DNA from: Epiperipatus broadwayi
Lineage: Eukaryota > Onychophora > Udeonychophora > Euonychophora > Peripatidae
NCBI GenBank assembly: GCA_028023455.1
Contig: JAQFVV010006738.1
Coordinates: 17,501 to 81,500 of the forward strand
Reading direction: 5' to 3'
Length of the DNA: 64,000 nucleotides
Both the position numbers and the translations under genes were made by a program. Shown in pieces: positions 36,376 to 48,586 of the stretch. The first letter of the stretch is position 1, and every line of letters starts with the position of its first letter. A model generated the notes under the pieces. That model saw nothing but the letters and a program-made list of their open reading frames with translations, made no database searches and had not been told where the DNA came from.

Positions 36376-38218
36376 TTATTATTTTATATATTTTTTTAAA
36401 ATTTACATAATACATTTCTGTAGGAAATATTTCATGACTTTATTAAACACATAAATCCATTTTGTTTTAGTTCTTATAGCGCTATAATTGTGTGCAAGAA
36501 CTATATATTTAATACATGTTGAGATATATGCCAGTATATAAAAATTTACCAATTGATTTCTTATATATTTTTATTAAGAAGATTTGTTTAATTTAAGGAA
36601 TTATGCAGTCTCGTAATACAAATGATTCTGCTTGCAATTGATTTAAAATTTCTACTGCTACATTGTTACCCTTGGTATTGTACAATTAAAGAAATGATTT
36701 AAGTTCCTCTAAAAATAATTGTTTCTCCATAAAACTAAATTTGAATTCTCAAATTTATTCTTTAAAATAAGGAAAAGATACTATGTGCACTTGTAAAATT
36801 AAAAATATTAAAAAATTTGATGTAAAATTAATAATCTACAAAAAAACTATCTTTTCATATATATAATAAGAACTATATATTTTGTTTGACATATGTTTCT
36901 CACTTATTGATAGTTTTGTGTTACTGAATGTGTTTGTGATATATTGGACTTTAGGAAACAAAATAAATAAATAAAAATAAGCTAATATTCCTTACCCTTG
37001 AGATTTGAAGGATAGGTATCTTTATTCCCTGTTTGAAAAAGTCAACGATTTAATATATATATATATAAATATATATATAACATGTGCGCTTTCAAATACT
37101 AAATGCTGTTACATCTTTTAATACATGCTACCACCTCAATACTTGACAATAATCTTTCACTAATTGGAACAACATTTACAATTTGAAAGCGATTGTGACC
37201 AATGATTTTTATATATATATATATATATTGTAACCAGTTGGGTTACATAGCACATACTAATTTAGTGTGTGTGTATATATATATAAAGTTGAAAGGAAAA
37301 GTAGAAATAAACTCAGAATAAATTTTATGCAGATATTTTTCTATATTTCCTAAAATAAAATAATAATAAGTAAAGGGTTAAATAACTCTGGGTTTAAAGT
37401 AAAATTTCATTATGAAATAAGTATTTTAAAAAGGTCTGATAAATAATATTTGTAATTCTGATTTTGAAATTAACAAAAAAAGCATAATTTATTTTTTAAA
37501 ATCTTTTAATTAATACATATATACAAGAATTAAAGTTTTTATAAATAAAAGAGGAAAATGAGACTTTTAACTGTTTGAAGTGGTTTAATTATAGAATTAT
37601 ATGGTTTTAATTAATACTTGTATAAAATATCTTTGTTAATTAATGCTTATTTGCATTTCTACTACCTAGTTAAAAAATCTTTGTATATTAAAAATTCTAA
37701 AGGATTATCACACCTTTGGTCAAATTCCAAACATTAAAGTAAAAACATGAATATCACACTTTGATAAAAATTTCTAGCTTGTTTTCAAATGGATTACACA
37801 GATTGAAAACAGCCACTGCGTTTTTGTCACCTGACCTAACTAAGGTTATAAAAGACTGATAAAAAATATGTTAGTTGGGCTTGCAGTTTTGTAAGAGTTA
37901 GCAGAAGAACTAGCTGTAAAGTTGACTAAAATATTTTGTAAAGAGTTGGTAACTGTAGCAGAAAATGGCCATAGCAAAGTTAGCTGCAAAGATGGCTAGA
38001 ATAATTATCAAGAGAACTTCCATGAGGATGTAAGAATGCAAGAAAGTGGCTGCTCTATAGTTCTCTGGTGGAGTTTGAATTCACACGGAGGTAAAAGGGT
38101 CAAGATTCTTTGTAATTCATAGCCTTAAAAGTGTTCTGGAAAACAGCTTGCTGACCTTAAGATTATAAAATACAACTATAAGTGGAACTGATTACAGAAG
38201 GGAAAAAACCAACCATAC
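36376..38218. other. Non-coding stretch; compositionally distinct right part
   Basis: Contains (TA)n tracts near 37055, 37212 and 37275 and a small palindrome TGTAACC/GGTTACA at 37229-37247. From about 37760 the base composition is less AT-rich and TAGCAGAAGAACTAGC-like words recur (about 37900-38000). This could be a repeat or the upstream part of the exon candidate that follows. Confidence 0.5.
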
Positions 38219-38386
38219 ATGAATTATATACTTTTACCTGATGATGACAACATACCTGGGTTACATTTTTCTGATGGGCCAAAAACCAAGCTTACTAAGA
38301 GAAAGCTTGAAGAAATTGGGGTACTTATGCTGCTGTTTATCAATACATGCAGGGAACCACAGATAAACACATCGCATGTATATACG
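38219..38386 (+). other. Possible exon ending in a GTGAGT donor
   Basis: The plus-strand frame from ATG 38219 encodes a non-repetitive polar sequence (MNYILLPDDDNIPGLHFSDG at its start, then PKTKLTKRKLEEIG) unlike the surrounding AT-rich noise, and it runs into ACG|GTGAGT at 38386-38392. No convincing acceptor, partner exon or family was found. It could be a first coding exon, part of a mobile element, or chance. Confidence 0.25.
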
Positions 38387-38495
38387 GTGAGTTATTTTAT
38401 TTTAATATTTCTTAAAACAACTTTTAAAATTATAAATTAATAACTTAAAGCAAAACAAGTAAATGATTTGCTTGAGTCAAATGTCTAAAAGAGAG

Positions 38496-38547
38496 ACGAT
38501 TTGATATATATATATATATATATATATATATCAAATCGTATTTCTTT

Positions 38548-38592
<45 letters not shown>

Positions 38593-38602
38593 GTAAAGAA
38601 AT
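38496..38602. repeat. Two adjoining palindromes with (TA)n centres
   Basis: 38496-38539 reads ACGATTTGA-(TA)n-TCAAATCGT, and 38540-38602 reads ATTTCTTTACAC-(AT)n-GTGTAAAGAAAT. Both are essentially perfect palindromes placed end to end, each able to extrude a hairpin. Confidence 0.93.
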
Positions 38603-39968
38603 AATTTTCATATTCCTTTAAAATGACATTCTTAAAGTGAGATATATAATCTATAACGATTATTTTAAAACATTTATTGTATAACCATTCAAATATGTCC
38701 ATTTCTCAAATGTACTGCACTCTGTGTGCATATTTATATATCATTGCATGTCCGGTAGACCCATTTAGGTAAAAGTTGTTGTCATTTATTATTTTGAGAA
38801 AATTGAATTTGTGTTAATACATTAACATAATGCACATCTGTGCTGATATATATACGTGTTTTGAATAAACTTATTAGAACATCTATGTAAACCGATGTAT
38901 TTTATATCATTTAAAAGTGACAATTAAAAATAATTATTTTGTAACAAGTCAAATGTGTTCAGAAATCACATGCACACACAAGTATTTGTGCATATATAGA
39001 TCAATGCTTGTTAAATATAACTTATATGTAAAATTTTAATTTTTTTATTTTATTAAATGTCAATTCATTTTTTATATTAATTGTATGTTAGAAATCGGTA
39101 TCTGTGTGCACATATATGTAAATAAATGTAACAATTTGAATTTTGAATAGCAATTATGTAAATTACAATGTGACAATATGAAATTTTTTATAGTAACTAA
39201 AATAAGAAAGCTAAAGTGTGTGTAATTTTATTTTTATTAGACCTTGTTATTGTTATTAATAAACTTATTTAATTGTTAAAAATTGTTTCTTAGTCACATA
39301 CAGTAATAGAGCTTGTGTTCTCTGAACTAGATTCATGCATGGGGTGAATATATGAATGGGGATGTGTATTTAGGGCTTTGGGGCCTCCAGAGATGATCAA
39401 TCATCATCCTGGTTGGTGCAAAAGATGATATTCTTTAAAGCCTATGCATTATATTTTATTTTAGTTCAATCTTGTTAAAAATTTAAGTTTATAGTTGGCC
39501 ACAACAAATGGCCTGAGCATTGATGATGATCAGCATGTTTTTATTTCCCAGCATTATTGTTTTGATCTCTGATTATTGTGTATTCTAATAGATGGGCAGT
39601 AAGCTGGTGCATACAAGTTATGTTTAAATAATTGCCCAAGCTGGAAAAGGCTCAATAGTTAGCCTGGTCTAAAGAAGACCCATTTCCAATCCAGTCACAA
39701 GGTTGACTGTTGATTTTATTTTTAAATTACTTATTTTATTTATTCCTATTAATGATGACAAATGGTATTTTACTTATACTGATATTTACTTTATAATGCT
39801 GATTTATAGTTAATCATAGTTGCTCTGAGGAGTCTCTCAATGATCTCAGAGATTCTCTAATCTCACTCTTATAAAATACTATATACACTTATGTAAATTA
39901 TTGATTTTGTATTTATATTTTGAAATGGGGTTGATGATGATTTTTCCATCTATTAGTTTGATCCACTT
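38603..39968. other. Non-coding stretch
   Basis: AT-rich with no recognisable gene. A somewhat GC-richer patch at about 39310-39430 and 39490-39720 could be an old repeat, but no structure was found. Confidence 0.5.
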
Positions 39969-40087
39969 CAGCCCTCCCCATCCCGTTACTATATATATAT
40001 ATATATATATCAAAACTAGATATATATATTATATCAGCCCTCCCCATCCCGTTACTATATATATATATATATATATCAAAACTAGAT
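39969..40087 (+). repeat. 66-base tandem duplication containing (TA)n
   Basis: Two copies, 39969-40021 and 40035-40087, each starting CAGCCCTCCCCATCCCGTTA, then (TA)n, then CAAAACTAGAT. Copies are identical apart from the TA-rich joint, so the duplication is recent. Confidence 0.92.
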
Positions 40088-41650
40088 GGCTGCAAGTATA
40101 GTTGCAGCCCAAACAAATGTACATATTATAATAAAAGGAGTGGTCTGTGCAGGTATATTTTCTCTGTTACTTACACACACAATATATTGTAAATAAATAG
40201 GATGAATGGTGATAATATGCTTATAAATAAACAAATGTGGACACCACATGTAAATATGCATTCTGCTGTTAATAAATGCTATATATTTTTTTATTTATGA
40301 TATGAATAAATATGGCAGGGGATTAAAGAAATGATTGTGGGAAACTGAAATGCATTCGCAAATAACCTATCAGTAAACATGTTTTATTTTGATTTTTTGA
40401 TTTTATTTCAGATTCTCAAATGTTGTATTTTTTTTCTGTTGCTTGTTGAATATTCTTTTTGGAAAATTTAAAAACAATTTTTATGTGACAACAATGTATA
40501 CAGTTTTATAATTTTTTTTAGAACTTAATGTTCATGACCGCAGGCAAGCCAATGACCTTTTTTTTTATTGTATAGTGTTTTTGGGAAAAAAATGTAAAAT
40601 TGTATCAGTGGTCATTCAGCTTGACACCTACTCAAAATTAATTAATTAAATAAATGTGATTTTATTTTATTGTTTAAATAAATTAAGGGATTGGAATTTA
40701 AATGGTCTGTGAAATTCTGAAATTAATTAAAAGATAATGTTATTGTAAGACAATTTTTTTTTCCAAAGAGATAGCTAAAATTAAATCCATTGTTTGGACT
40801 TAAGTAATTAAAAACAGGGATTAATAATTTAATTAAAAAACAGAAATGTAAAAGCAATAACTTGTGGAGGGGATGAGAGAATACACCCTGTAATGGGGGG
40901 ATATATAATAGCTGGTCAGGTGAAATTTAATTAGTTAGCTGTGTTATATTTGTTGATACTCACGGGCACTCTTGCCCATTCTCTTTGGGTTAGCAGTATA
41001 GTTTTCGGAGTGTACTAATGGAAAAGCAGAATTATGAGTGTAAAAACTATTTTTTCGGAAAGCTGAACAAGTGGAAGAGTAATTAATAGCTGAACATATT
41101 TTAAAAAGTATTAACCGAAGGGAGAAAGAATACTGCCCAATTAAATAAAGAAGAAAGGAATCAATATGAAATGGAATCAAGATTTATTAGTGACACAACA
41201 ATGAACATGGAGTAGGAGACTAAGTTTGGTACATTCACACCACTCGAAGACCTACATAGCCATCCAGTGATGTGACTTTTATTTCTTAAAGGGTAGCTGC
41301 TATGGACAATTTGCCAACCTCCATTGAAGCCCTGTTAAGTAATCACCTGCACAGCAAATATATATCACTCTCAAAATCCTAGTCCAGAGAAGAACGAAGC
41401 CTTCGGGAAGTATTATTTATGTTTTTATATCTATTTTTGTGTCTTATTACTAGTAATTCATTATTTTACTAATATTGCTATTATTAAATGAACCAATGAA
41501 TTGCGTAATTCAATTATAAATATTTCTTTTGTAATTTTAACATAAAGGTACACATAATTCATTGGAGTATCGGAAATATTTCAAAATAGTTAAATAGAAA
41601 TAGTTGGGTGTTTTGGTCATTGGATGTATGTGTTTTGCTTTGAAATAATA
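40088..41650. other. Non-coding stretch
   Basis: No supported gene. The patch 41165-41410 is less AT-rich and may be an old repeat or untranslated sequence; no splice borders or coding pattern confirm it. Confidence 0.5.
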
Positions 41651-41940
41651 GTAAATTTATTCCATCCACTACATGCAGGATTGTTTTCATAAGGAATAAA
41701 AGTGTGTAAGAAAGTGTCCCAAATAATTATTATTGTCCGCTATGGGCAGGACTCATATTATGGAACTTTTAAGATTCAAATTGTAGTTGAGCATGAGTTT
41801 GTTCCCCTTGTAAATTTATTCCATCCGCTACATGCGGGATTGTTTCCATAAGAAATAAAAGTGTGTTAGAAAGTGTTCCAAATAATTATTATTGTCTGCC
41901 ATGTGCAGGACTCCTATTATGGAACTTTTAAGATTCAAAT
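41651..41940 (+). repeat. 131-base unit duplicated in tandem (period 159)
   Basis: Units at 41651-41781 and 41810-41940 share GTAAATTTATTCCATCC through GGAACTTTTAAGATTCAAA with few differences, separated by 28 bases. Each unit has two short words of related form, CCGCTACATGCGGGAT-like and CCGCTATGGGCAGGACTC-like. Non-coding. Confidence 0.9.
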
Positions 41941-43842
41941 ATCATTAACTCATGGCTAAATCATTTTTTTTATTAAAAAACATATGCATACCATGGCCAA
42001 TACACATTGTTTTTGTATAAGCAATTTAGTCAGAGTTTTGAGTTTAAAGTGTAAGCAGGGGAGAATTTCAGATCATTACTTTCTCATTTATGAAACTATT
42101 TAAAATTTATTTATATGCTTGAATTTTAATTAATATCGATTATGTGTGTGTTTATTCTCTTCTTTATTCTGTAAATATTTATATAATCATAGAGGGCTTA
42201 ATAAATTTAACATCTAATTTTAAAGTATGGCATTGTGCTGTGTATTTGATAATGATATTATTGTTTGACCTTTTCTGTTAATGAAGCAACAAACCACCAT
42301 CCTGAGATCATGAGTTGATTGAGCTAGTCAGGGATTAAACTTACCGGGATCGGGAATCATTTGTTAGGCATTCATTTTTCTATTGATTTTATATATATAA
42401 AAAAATATGAGATTATAACTATTTATTAATTACATGATCATATCCCTTGGGGAGGGGAGCAATCTCTGTCTTAAGGTGGCGCAAAAAGGTTGCAGTAAAC
42501 GAACCTTTCAAAGGTATGATTATAGTAATGTATATTTTGGATGCCTTTGAATATTTCTTAATTGCTGCTTGATGTTAGAAAATGCATGTCATGCTCAATG
42601 CATTTAGAGATGCAGGCAGCGACCATTACAATATATATATATATATATGATAATCATTTGAATAAATGGTGATTTCATGTTTTAATAATAGTTAAAATTT
42701 TGTAACCACTTTAAATAAATCACAAAACTGAGAATAATCCTACAATAATAGTGCTGTGGTTCAATCAAAAGAGCACTGAAACTGTAAAATTGGTTTTCAT
42801 CCTTCGCTAATTTGGATTGGCTTCTAGCATATTAATATACTTAGCTTAGCTACAATTTTTTTAACTATTATTGAAAATGAAATCCCCATTTATTAAAATA
42901 TTTATCATGTATAACTCATATAAGATATTAAAATTATAATAAGTATATACTGTAAGTGTCAAAATCAATCAATTAACAAGTAAAATTATGTAACATATTT
43001 GTTAAAAATATAAATAAAATAATCGTTTAATAAATAAGAAAAGTGTTGTATTTGGTGTCTCACACTGATAGCGCCAAATTAAAGTAAATAAACTGACAAG
43101 TGGGAGTCAATTACAAAATAATCTCTTTTGTTTCATTATATATATATATGAGTCTGAGTTTATTGAAATATTTACATATATTTGATTATATTTATTAATT
43201 GTAACAGACTAATAAAATATTTTCTCTTAGTGTTAATTATTTACATATAAGTTCAGACTACTATTTCTTTCATTCATTCTTGCTTGGATCTAAAATTCAA
43301 TATATTATTGTCATGGTTGAGTTGTCAAATATTATTTAAAGCAAAGACTGAATATAAGGTGTTTCAGCTTTTCCTGGATTTGTCTAACCATTTTTCTCAA
43401 TTTTTCTTCCAAGGAAATGCAATTTATATCTTTACAATTTCACAGCCAATAAAAGTAATGTGTCACATAATGTTGAGGTTTTAGTCTATCTAAAACTTTT
43501 ACTTTAATTGTAGCCTCATTTTCAAACTTTAATCATTGAACAGGATTTTCTAAAGAAATCTCATCAGGGTTAAAGGTTTATATTTTTGACAGCTTTATAT
43601 TTTACTTAATATATAACAGTGCTTTATTTTTTGATTACATCTTCACAAAAATAATAATAGAATGGTGTGTTGCCCATGTTTTCCTAGGAAGTAATGTCTG
43701 AAGAGAAACAAGTCACAAATGATGGAATTGTTGACTTTATATTCTGTCTTTCTATGTTTGCAATAAAAAATGTGCAAAAACAATCATGATAACCAAAAAA
43801 TGATACTAAACATTTACCTAAACAAGGAAAAAAAATACTTAC
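41941..43842. other. Non-coding stretch with one inverted repeat
   Basis: At 42655-42915 an inverted repeat (left arm around AATAATAGTTAAAA at 42690, right arm around TTTAACTATTATTGAAAATG at 42870) encloses about 150 bases with a tRNA-like look (GTGCTGTGGTTCAATC, AAGAGCACTG). Otherwise only short TA tracts (42630, 43137) and unrecognised frames. Confidence 0.5.
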
Positions 43843-44196
43843 ATACTTTCAAGGTATAGTTTAGACGGATTGAGCTCCTTTTTCTAGAACGATCAACTAT
43901 ATTTACTTTCCAGTGAAGTGGTTTAGCCAAAAAAACATTGTCAACTCCAACAAGATATATGAAATTTTCAAAAGTTTTTACTTTGTCAAAATACTTGTAA
44001 TATTGAGAAGGTGCAATGAATGTTCTGTTTATAGGCCACAAAATAGTATATTTATATAACACAATTTCATTATTAGAAACCAATTCAACCGAATCGAATA
44101 AATGTTCCTCTGGTATAATTAATTCTTCATAGAATGTTAGGCAAACATTTTCACCTAATTGTATCATTGCTGGCTGTTGATAGATCGCATCATCAA
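43843..44196 (-). CDS. Internal exon of a host gene; repeat-domain protein, unrecognised
   Basis: A 354-base open segment on the minus strand with acceptor TTTTGATAG (AG at 44198-44197) and donor GTAAGT at 43842-43837. Both flanking introns are phase 1, so the exon is symmetrical and adds 118 codons. A second GT four bases upstream would give phase 0, so the GTAAGT choice rests on the stronger consensus and on symmetry. The product contains IQLGENVCLTFYEELIIPEE, FDSVELVSNNEIVLYKYTIL, WPINRTFIAPSQYY, NFIYLVGVDNVF and LNYTLKV, with two N-glycosylation sequons (NRT, NYT). The order LY-x-Y, then R and P, then an I/Y-rich strand, a Gly and a closing Y-x-x-x-V parallels the exon at 5884-6240, which suggests a duplicated domain of an extracellular or lumenal protein. 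I do not recognise the family. It lies upstream (5') of the other exon. Confidence 0.72.
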
Positions 44197-44209
44197 CTAT
44201 CAAAATAAA

Positions 44210-45277
44210 CATTGAACACACACACATTATATATATATACACGTGTGTACTTATTAATAATCACAGGTGTAATATATATATATATTAATGTGTGTGTAAT
44301 TATCAATAATTACAATTGTAAATATATATGTTATATTAAAAATTATCATATTTATAATAAACTACATCAATTACTCTATTATAAAAATATAATCTTAAAT
44401 GTTATATCATTAAAAGCCAGTCAATATTTCAACAATCTGAATATCATTAACAATCAATAGTTTGAAATTGTGGCTTTTAATGATTACTTACAAACCCATT
44501 TTAGCCTTGAGCATTATTACACTTTTTAATAATCAAAAAAAAAAAAAAGCAAGTCATATATAACGTATCATTACTTTTATAAGTTTGTATTTACAAAAAT
44601 GTAATACAGAGAGCGTACCAATAGCTCAAAGAAGCTAAGAAAATGTTATATATATACATAAATCAATAATAGCTATAGCAAGTTTACGAAAGTGTACGCC
44701 GTCCTAATTAGCAACTGACAGTTAAAATATAATATATATTGTTCAAATTCTTTTTACAAATAAGCTAACCTTACAATCTTTCATCCACCCACTTTTATTG
44801 TTTAGAATAAGAATCAAATAAATGAATAGTTTGTAATTTTTAGAAGAAAAAAATATTCCAGTTTGGATGCTTTTGTTTGTATTATTTACTTCTCTCTTTT
44901 TTATATATGTATTTTAGTATGTGGGTAAACAGATTATAAAGTCAGACTACGTTTATTTGTACAAGGAATCTTAACCGGTACAATGAAGAACACATAATCT
45001 AATGGTACCATTATTCAGTCAGGAGAATAACTCAAGAAAACCTTAAATCTGAAATCTGTTTTACATATTAATTTTTAAAAAGGGTTCCAACCTATTTTTA
45101 AAAAATTGAAGGATTAAATGAGAATTCTGATGCAATGATAAGATAGATTTTTATTTTTTAAAAAATAATATTTATAGCAGATAATAGTAATTTTCTCGGA
45201 AATAAGTATTTTCTTTTCTCCTTAAATAGATATGTATTTATTTATTTTCTCTTTGCTATGTGTGTGTGTATTCACAT
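44210..45277. other. Intronic or intergenic AT-rich stretch
   Basis: Contains imperfect ~66-base tandem TA/TG-rich units at about 44212-44335 and a partial copy of the 18725 repeat at about 44410-44475. No gene. Confidence 0.5.
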
Positions 45278-45477
45278 ATACACGCAATAATAATGTAACT
45301 ATTATAAATGAATACAAGTATGTGTGTGTATGCTTATTAACAGATACACGCAATAATAATGTAACTATGACAAATATTCAAGTATGTGCGTGTATGCTAA
45401 AAGCATCACAGAAACGATTAAGGTTGGTCAGAGATAACCAGACTGACCACTTTGTATAACCAGACTGACCACTTTGT
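45278..45477 (+). repeat. Two small tandem duplications upstream of the LTR
   Basis: A ~66-base unit with ATACACGCAATAATAATG is present at 45278 and 45344. A perfect 22-base unit beginning ATAACCAGACTGACC occurs twice without spacer (45434-45455 and 45456-45477). Confidence 0.9.
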
Positions 45478-45513
45478 ACCTCGTGTCATGGAATGACCAA
45501 TGGAAATAGAGAG

Positions 45514-45935
45514 TGTTACATCCGGTATGGCGGGAACAAACAAGGTCAGACTTGCTAGGTGAAGTTGAGGGATGGATGCGTTTTCCAGAGTGCACAGACA
45601 CTACTTCACTTTCAGCTCATCTCGCGGAGAGGTCTACCTCCGAACGTACTAAGGTAGACCTAGGGACCATTACAGGTCGTATAGACTTTAATATTGTTTA
45701 TTGTAAGCCTGCGGACCTTTAAGACTAGAGTTGTATAATAATGTGTTAGTCAGTTTACCTTTGTAATAATTGTATTATATATTAATCCTTGTATATGTAT
45801 TTATGTATATAAACCTATTAATTCCACTACCGTGTTCATGTGTTTAATTATATAATTACTTGTCGCTGTTGAGTGCGATAAATCTCACTCAAACCTCGAC
45901 CATATATATATATCCGACTAGTATTGGATATTGCA
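45514..45935 (+). repeat. Probable 5' LTR
   Basis: A TG...CA-bounded segment of 422 bases, TGTTACATCC to GATATTGCA, ending one base before the primer-binding site. A TATA-like word TATATAAA lies at 45806-45813. The left boundary is inferred, because no second LTR is available for comparison. Confidence 0.6.
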
Positions 45936-45936
45936 C

Positions 45937-45948
45937 TGGCGCAGTCGT
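45937..45948 (+). promoter_or_regulatory. Primer-binding site, tRNA-Ser type
   Basis: TGGCGCAGTCGT directly follows the LTR end. TGGCGCAGTCGG, complementary to the 3' end of tRNA-Ser, is the known primer site of the Drosophila 17.6/297 group. The match here is 11 of 12. Confidence 0.7.
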
Positions 45949-46063
45949 AACAGTTCAATTTGAACCCTAGCAGTCTGCTGACAACCAAATAAGTCAGGCA
46001 GAATTATTGAAGTAGCGAACAAACCTACGGTATTAAACGAGTTAGTTATATAAATTGCTTAAA

Positions 46064-48586
46064 ATGCAATCGACAATATCCGAGTTTGACGTCAGAGAGG
46101 CAAATGAGTGGCCCCTGTACGTTCAACAGATTGAAAATTACTGTTTTATTAACAGAGTAGAGGAAGATGCATATAAAACAGTGACATTATTATGTTTTGC
46201 AGGAAAAGGGGTCATACAAATAGCTAACAGATTAGCAGAACCCAACACTCCTGAAAAATTAACCTACGATGAGTTAAAACATCGTTTGTCAAATTATTTT
46301 AATCCTCGCCCGTCTAGGCACATCGCCAGACTTCATTTTCGAAATCGCCATCAAGGCAGAAACGAAAATACGCAGGATTACGACTCAGCCCTACGCAAAC
46401 TCGCAAAAAACTGCTGTTATAATTCATATTTAGAAGAAGCGCTACTGGAACAATTCCTATGTGGAATGAATAGCGACAGTTTGAGGCAGCAGTTACTGGC
46501 TGATGAAGACATAAATTATCGTGAAACTATCAAACACAGTATCGCTCACGAAATAGTAGTAAAGCAAGCAAAAGAATTTGCTGTGAAAAAAGGCGTTGAA
46601 AGCGATCAAACAGGAATATTTGGTGTTGAAAAACTCAACAAAGGGTCTGCCGATAACAAAATTATGAAACAGACAAATAAAAGTCGAACAAAGTGCTATT
46701 GTTGCGGAAAACTAGGTCACATATCTAAAGATTGCTATTTCAAACACGATCGATGTAGACTGTGTAAAAAAATAGGTCACATGGCGAGAATGTGTGAAAA
46801 TAGAACAGTTGACCAAGCTAACGGAAATAAAATACAAAGTATTAATAAAACTAAATGTAATATTGTTATAAATAACGTTATAAATCAAGCACAGAAATTT
46901 ATGACTACTGTGAAAGTTTACGGAAAACCCCTGTCAATGGAAATAGACAGCGGTAGCGGCATTTCTTTAATATCCGTAGCCGACTGGAATTCGATCAGGG
47001 CAGAAATAAGACAGCCCCCTAGGCTTAGCAATACTAAGCTTAGAGCATTGGATGTAAATGGTAAAGAAATAAAAATTAAGGGTGTAGTCCAAGCTCAAAT
47101 TATTAGTAATAAAGGCAACATTTCAATCTTGCCGCTATATATTGTACACACCCCCATAAACCCTCTCATTGGTCGTGACTTGTTTACAGAACTCGGAATT
47201 GAAATCTCATTGGTCAAAAAAATTGACAGTGAAAAAGACATAAAAGATCGTTTCCCTAAACTATTTAATGGCAAACCAGGAATGATTAAAACTAAACCTG
47301 TGTCACTGGAAATGTCACCAGAGGCCGTACCAATAATTTTCAGACCTCGAAAGGTCCCTTTCGCACAAAAAGAAAAAGTAGCAAAAGAAATAAATGAGCT
47401 AGTGAAGAAGGGCGTTCTAGAACTGACAGAGGAGACAGAGTGGGCGACTCCGCTGGTTGTGATCACCAAACCTAACGGACAGATACGCTTGTGCGGCGAT
47501 TATCGCATAACTGTCAACAAATCTCTAAATAAACATGCCTATCCCATCCCAAACTCCAGAGAAATACTAGCATCACTGCAAAAATCAAAATATTTTGCTA
47601 AATTAGATTTAGATGCGGCCTTCCATCAAATTCCAGTAACAGATAAGGCTGCTGAAATTCTAACACTGACTACTCATGTGGGTCTATTTAAATGCAAACG
47701 CCTCCCATTTGGCATAGCGTCCGCTCCCAGTATATTCCAAGCAAAAATTGAAACCCTGCTTACTGGATGCCAGGGCGTTATCCCTTATTTTGACGACATA
47801 TTAATTATGGCAAGATCAGAAAATGAATTGCATAGTCGTCTAACTACTGTCTGTCAAAGGCTAGAAGAATTCGGAGCGAAATTAAATACGCAAAAATGCA
47901 TATGGAAGGCCACTGAATTAAAGTTTTTAGGGCACATAGTCTCTAGCTCTGGGACAAGGCCATCTCCCGAAAAGGTCAAAGCAGTGTCAGAAGCTAGAAG
48001 GCCTAGTAACGTAAAACAATTGCAGGCTTTTTTGGGTTTGGTAAACTATTTTGAGAACTTCCTAGAGGGCAAAGCTCACATAGCCAAACCATTATACGAG
48101 CTACTGAAAAAGAATCAGAAATGGAAGTGGGAAGCAACACAAGAAAGGGCTTTTCAAAATACTAAAGCTTTACTCGTATCAAACAAATTACTGGTACACT
48201 ATAATAGCGATCTTGAGATAACACTAATGACTGATGCATCAGAATATGGAGTGGGGGCAGTAATATGTCACCCAGCTCAATCTGGGGAATGTCCTATAGC
48301 ATACGCGTCACGCACTTTGTCCAAAGCTGAAAAAAATTATAGTCAGCTGGACAAAGAAGCACTAGCCATAGTATTTGGAATTCGTAAATTCCACCAGTAT
48401 TTATACGGTCGTTATTTCAAAATCATGACAGACCACAAACCACTTCTGGGAATTTTAGGCATCAAACAAATTCTGGAACACCTCAGCCCACGCATGTTGA
48501 GATGGATTAACATACTCTCTGGGTATGATTACAGTCTGGAATATAAAAAGGGAAAGACTATTGGTCATGCCGACGCGTTATCCTGA
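46064..48586 (+). pseudogene. Ty3/Gypsy Gag-Pol (Gag, protease, RT, RNase H)
   Basis: A single 840-codon frame from the ATG at 46064 (context AAAATG). Residues ~1-190 are a Gag capsid-like region with the motif FNPRPSRHIARLHFRNR. Two CCHC zinc knuckles follow (~211-224 and ~231-244), then an aspartic protease with active site DSG (~295) and ILPLYIVHTPINPLIGRDLF. The reverse transcriptase (~440-640) has LDLDAAFHQIPV (motif A), LPFGIASAP (motif B) and YFDDILI (catalytic motif C, DD kept). RNase H (~715-840) has TDAS, the Glu of LDKEALA and the Asp of TDHKPL. Gag and Pol share one frame here, as in several Gypsy clades. A TGA at 48584-48586 interrupts the frame right after HADALS, before the integrase that continues in the same frame. 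Apart from this stop, all catalytic residues I could check are present. Confidence 0.92.

Noticed and set aside
37229-37247. TGTAACC/GGTTACA palindrome as an LTR end
   Set aside because: Too short, with no matching partner LTR, primer site or coding region nearby.
45278-45477. CRISPR-like array (repeated short units)
   Set aside because: Only two copies of each unit, no regular spacers, and a eukaryotic context.
47095-47469. 124-codon minus-strand frame inside the Gypsy element
   Set aside because: Antisense shadow of the gag-pol frame; the sense frame carries all domain motifs.
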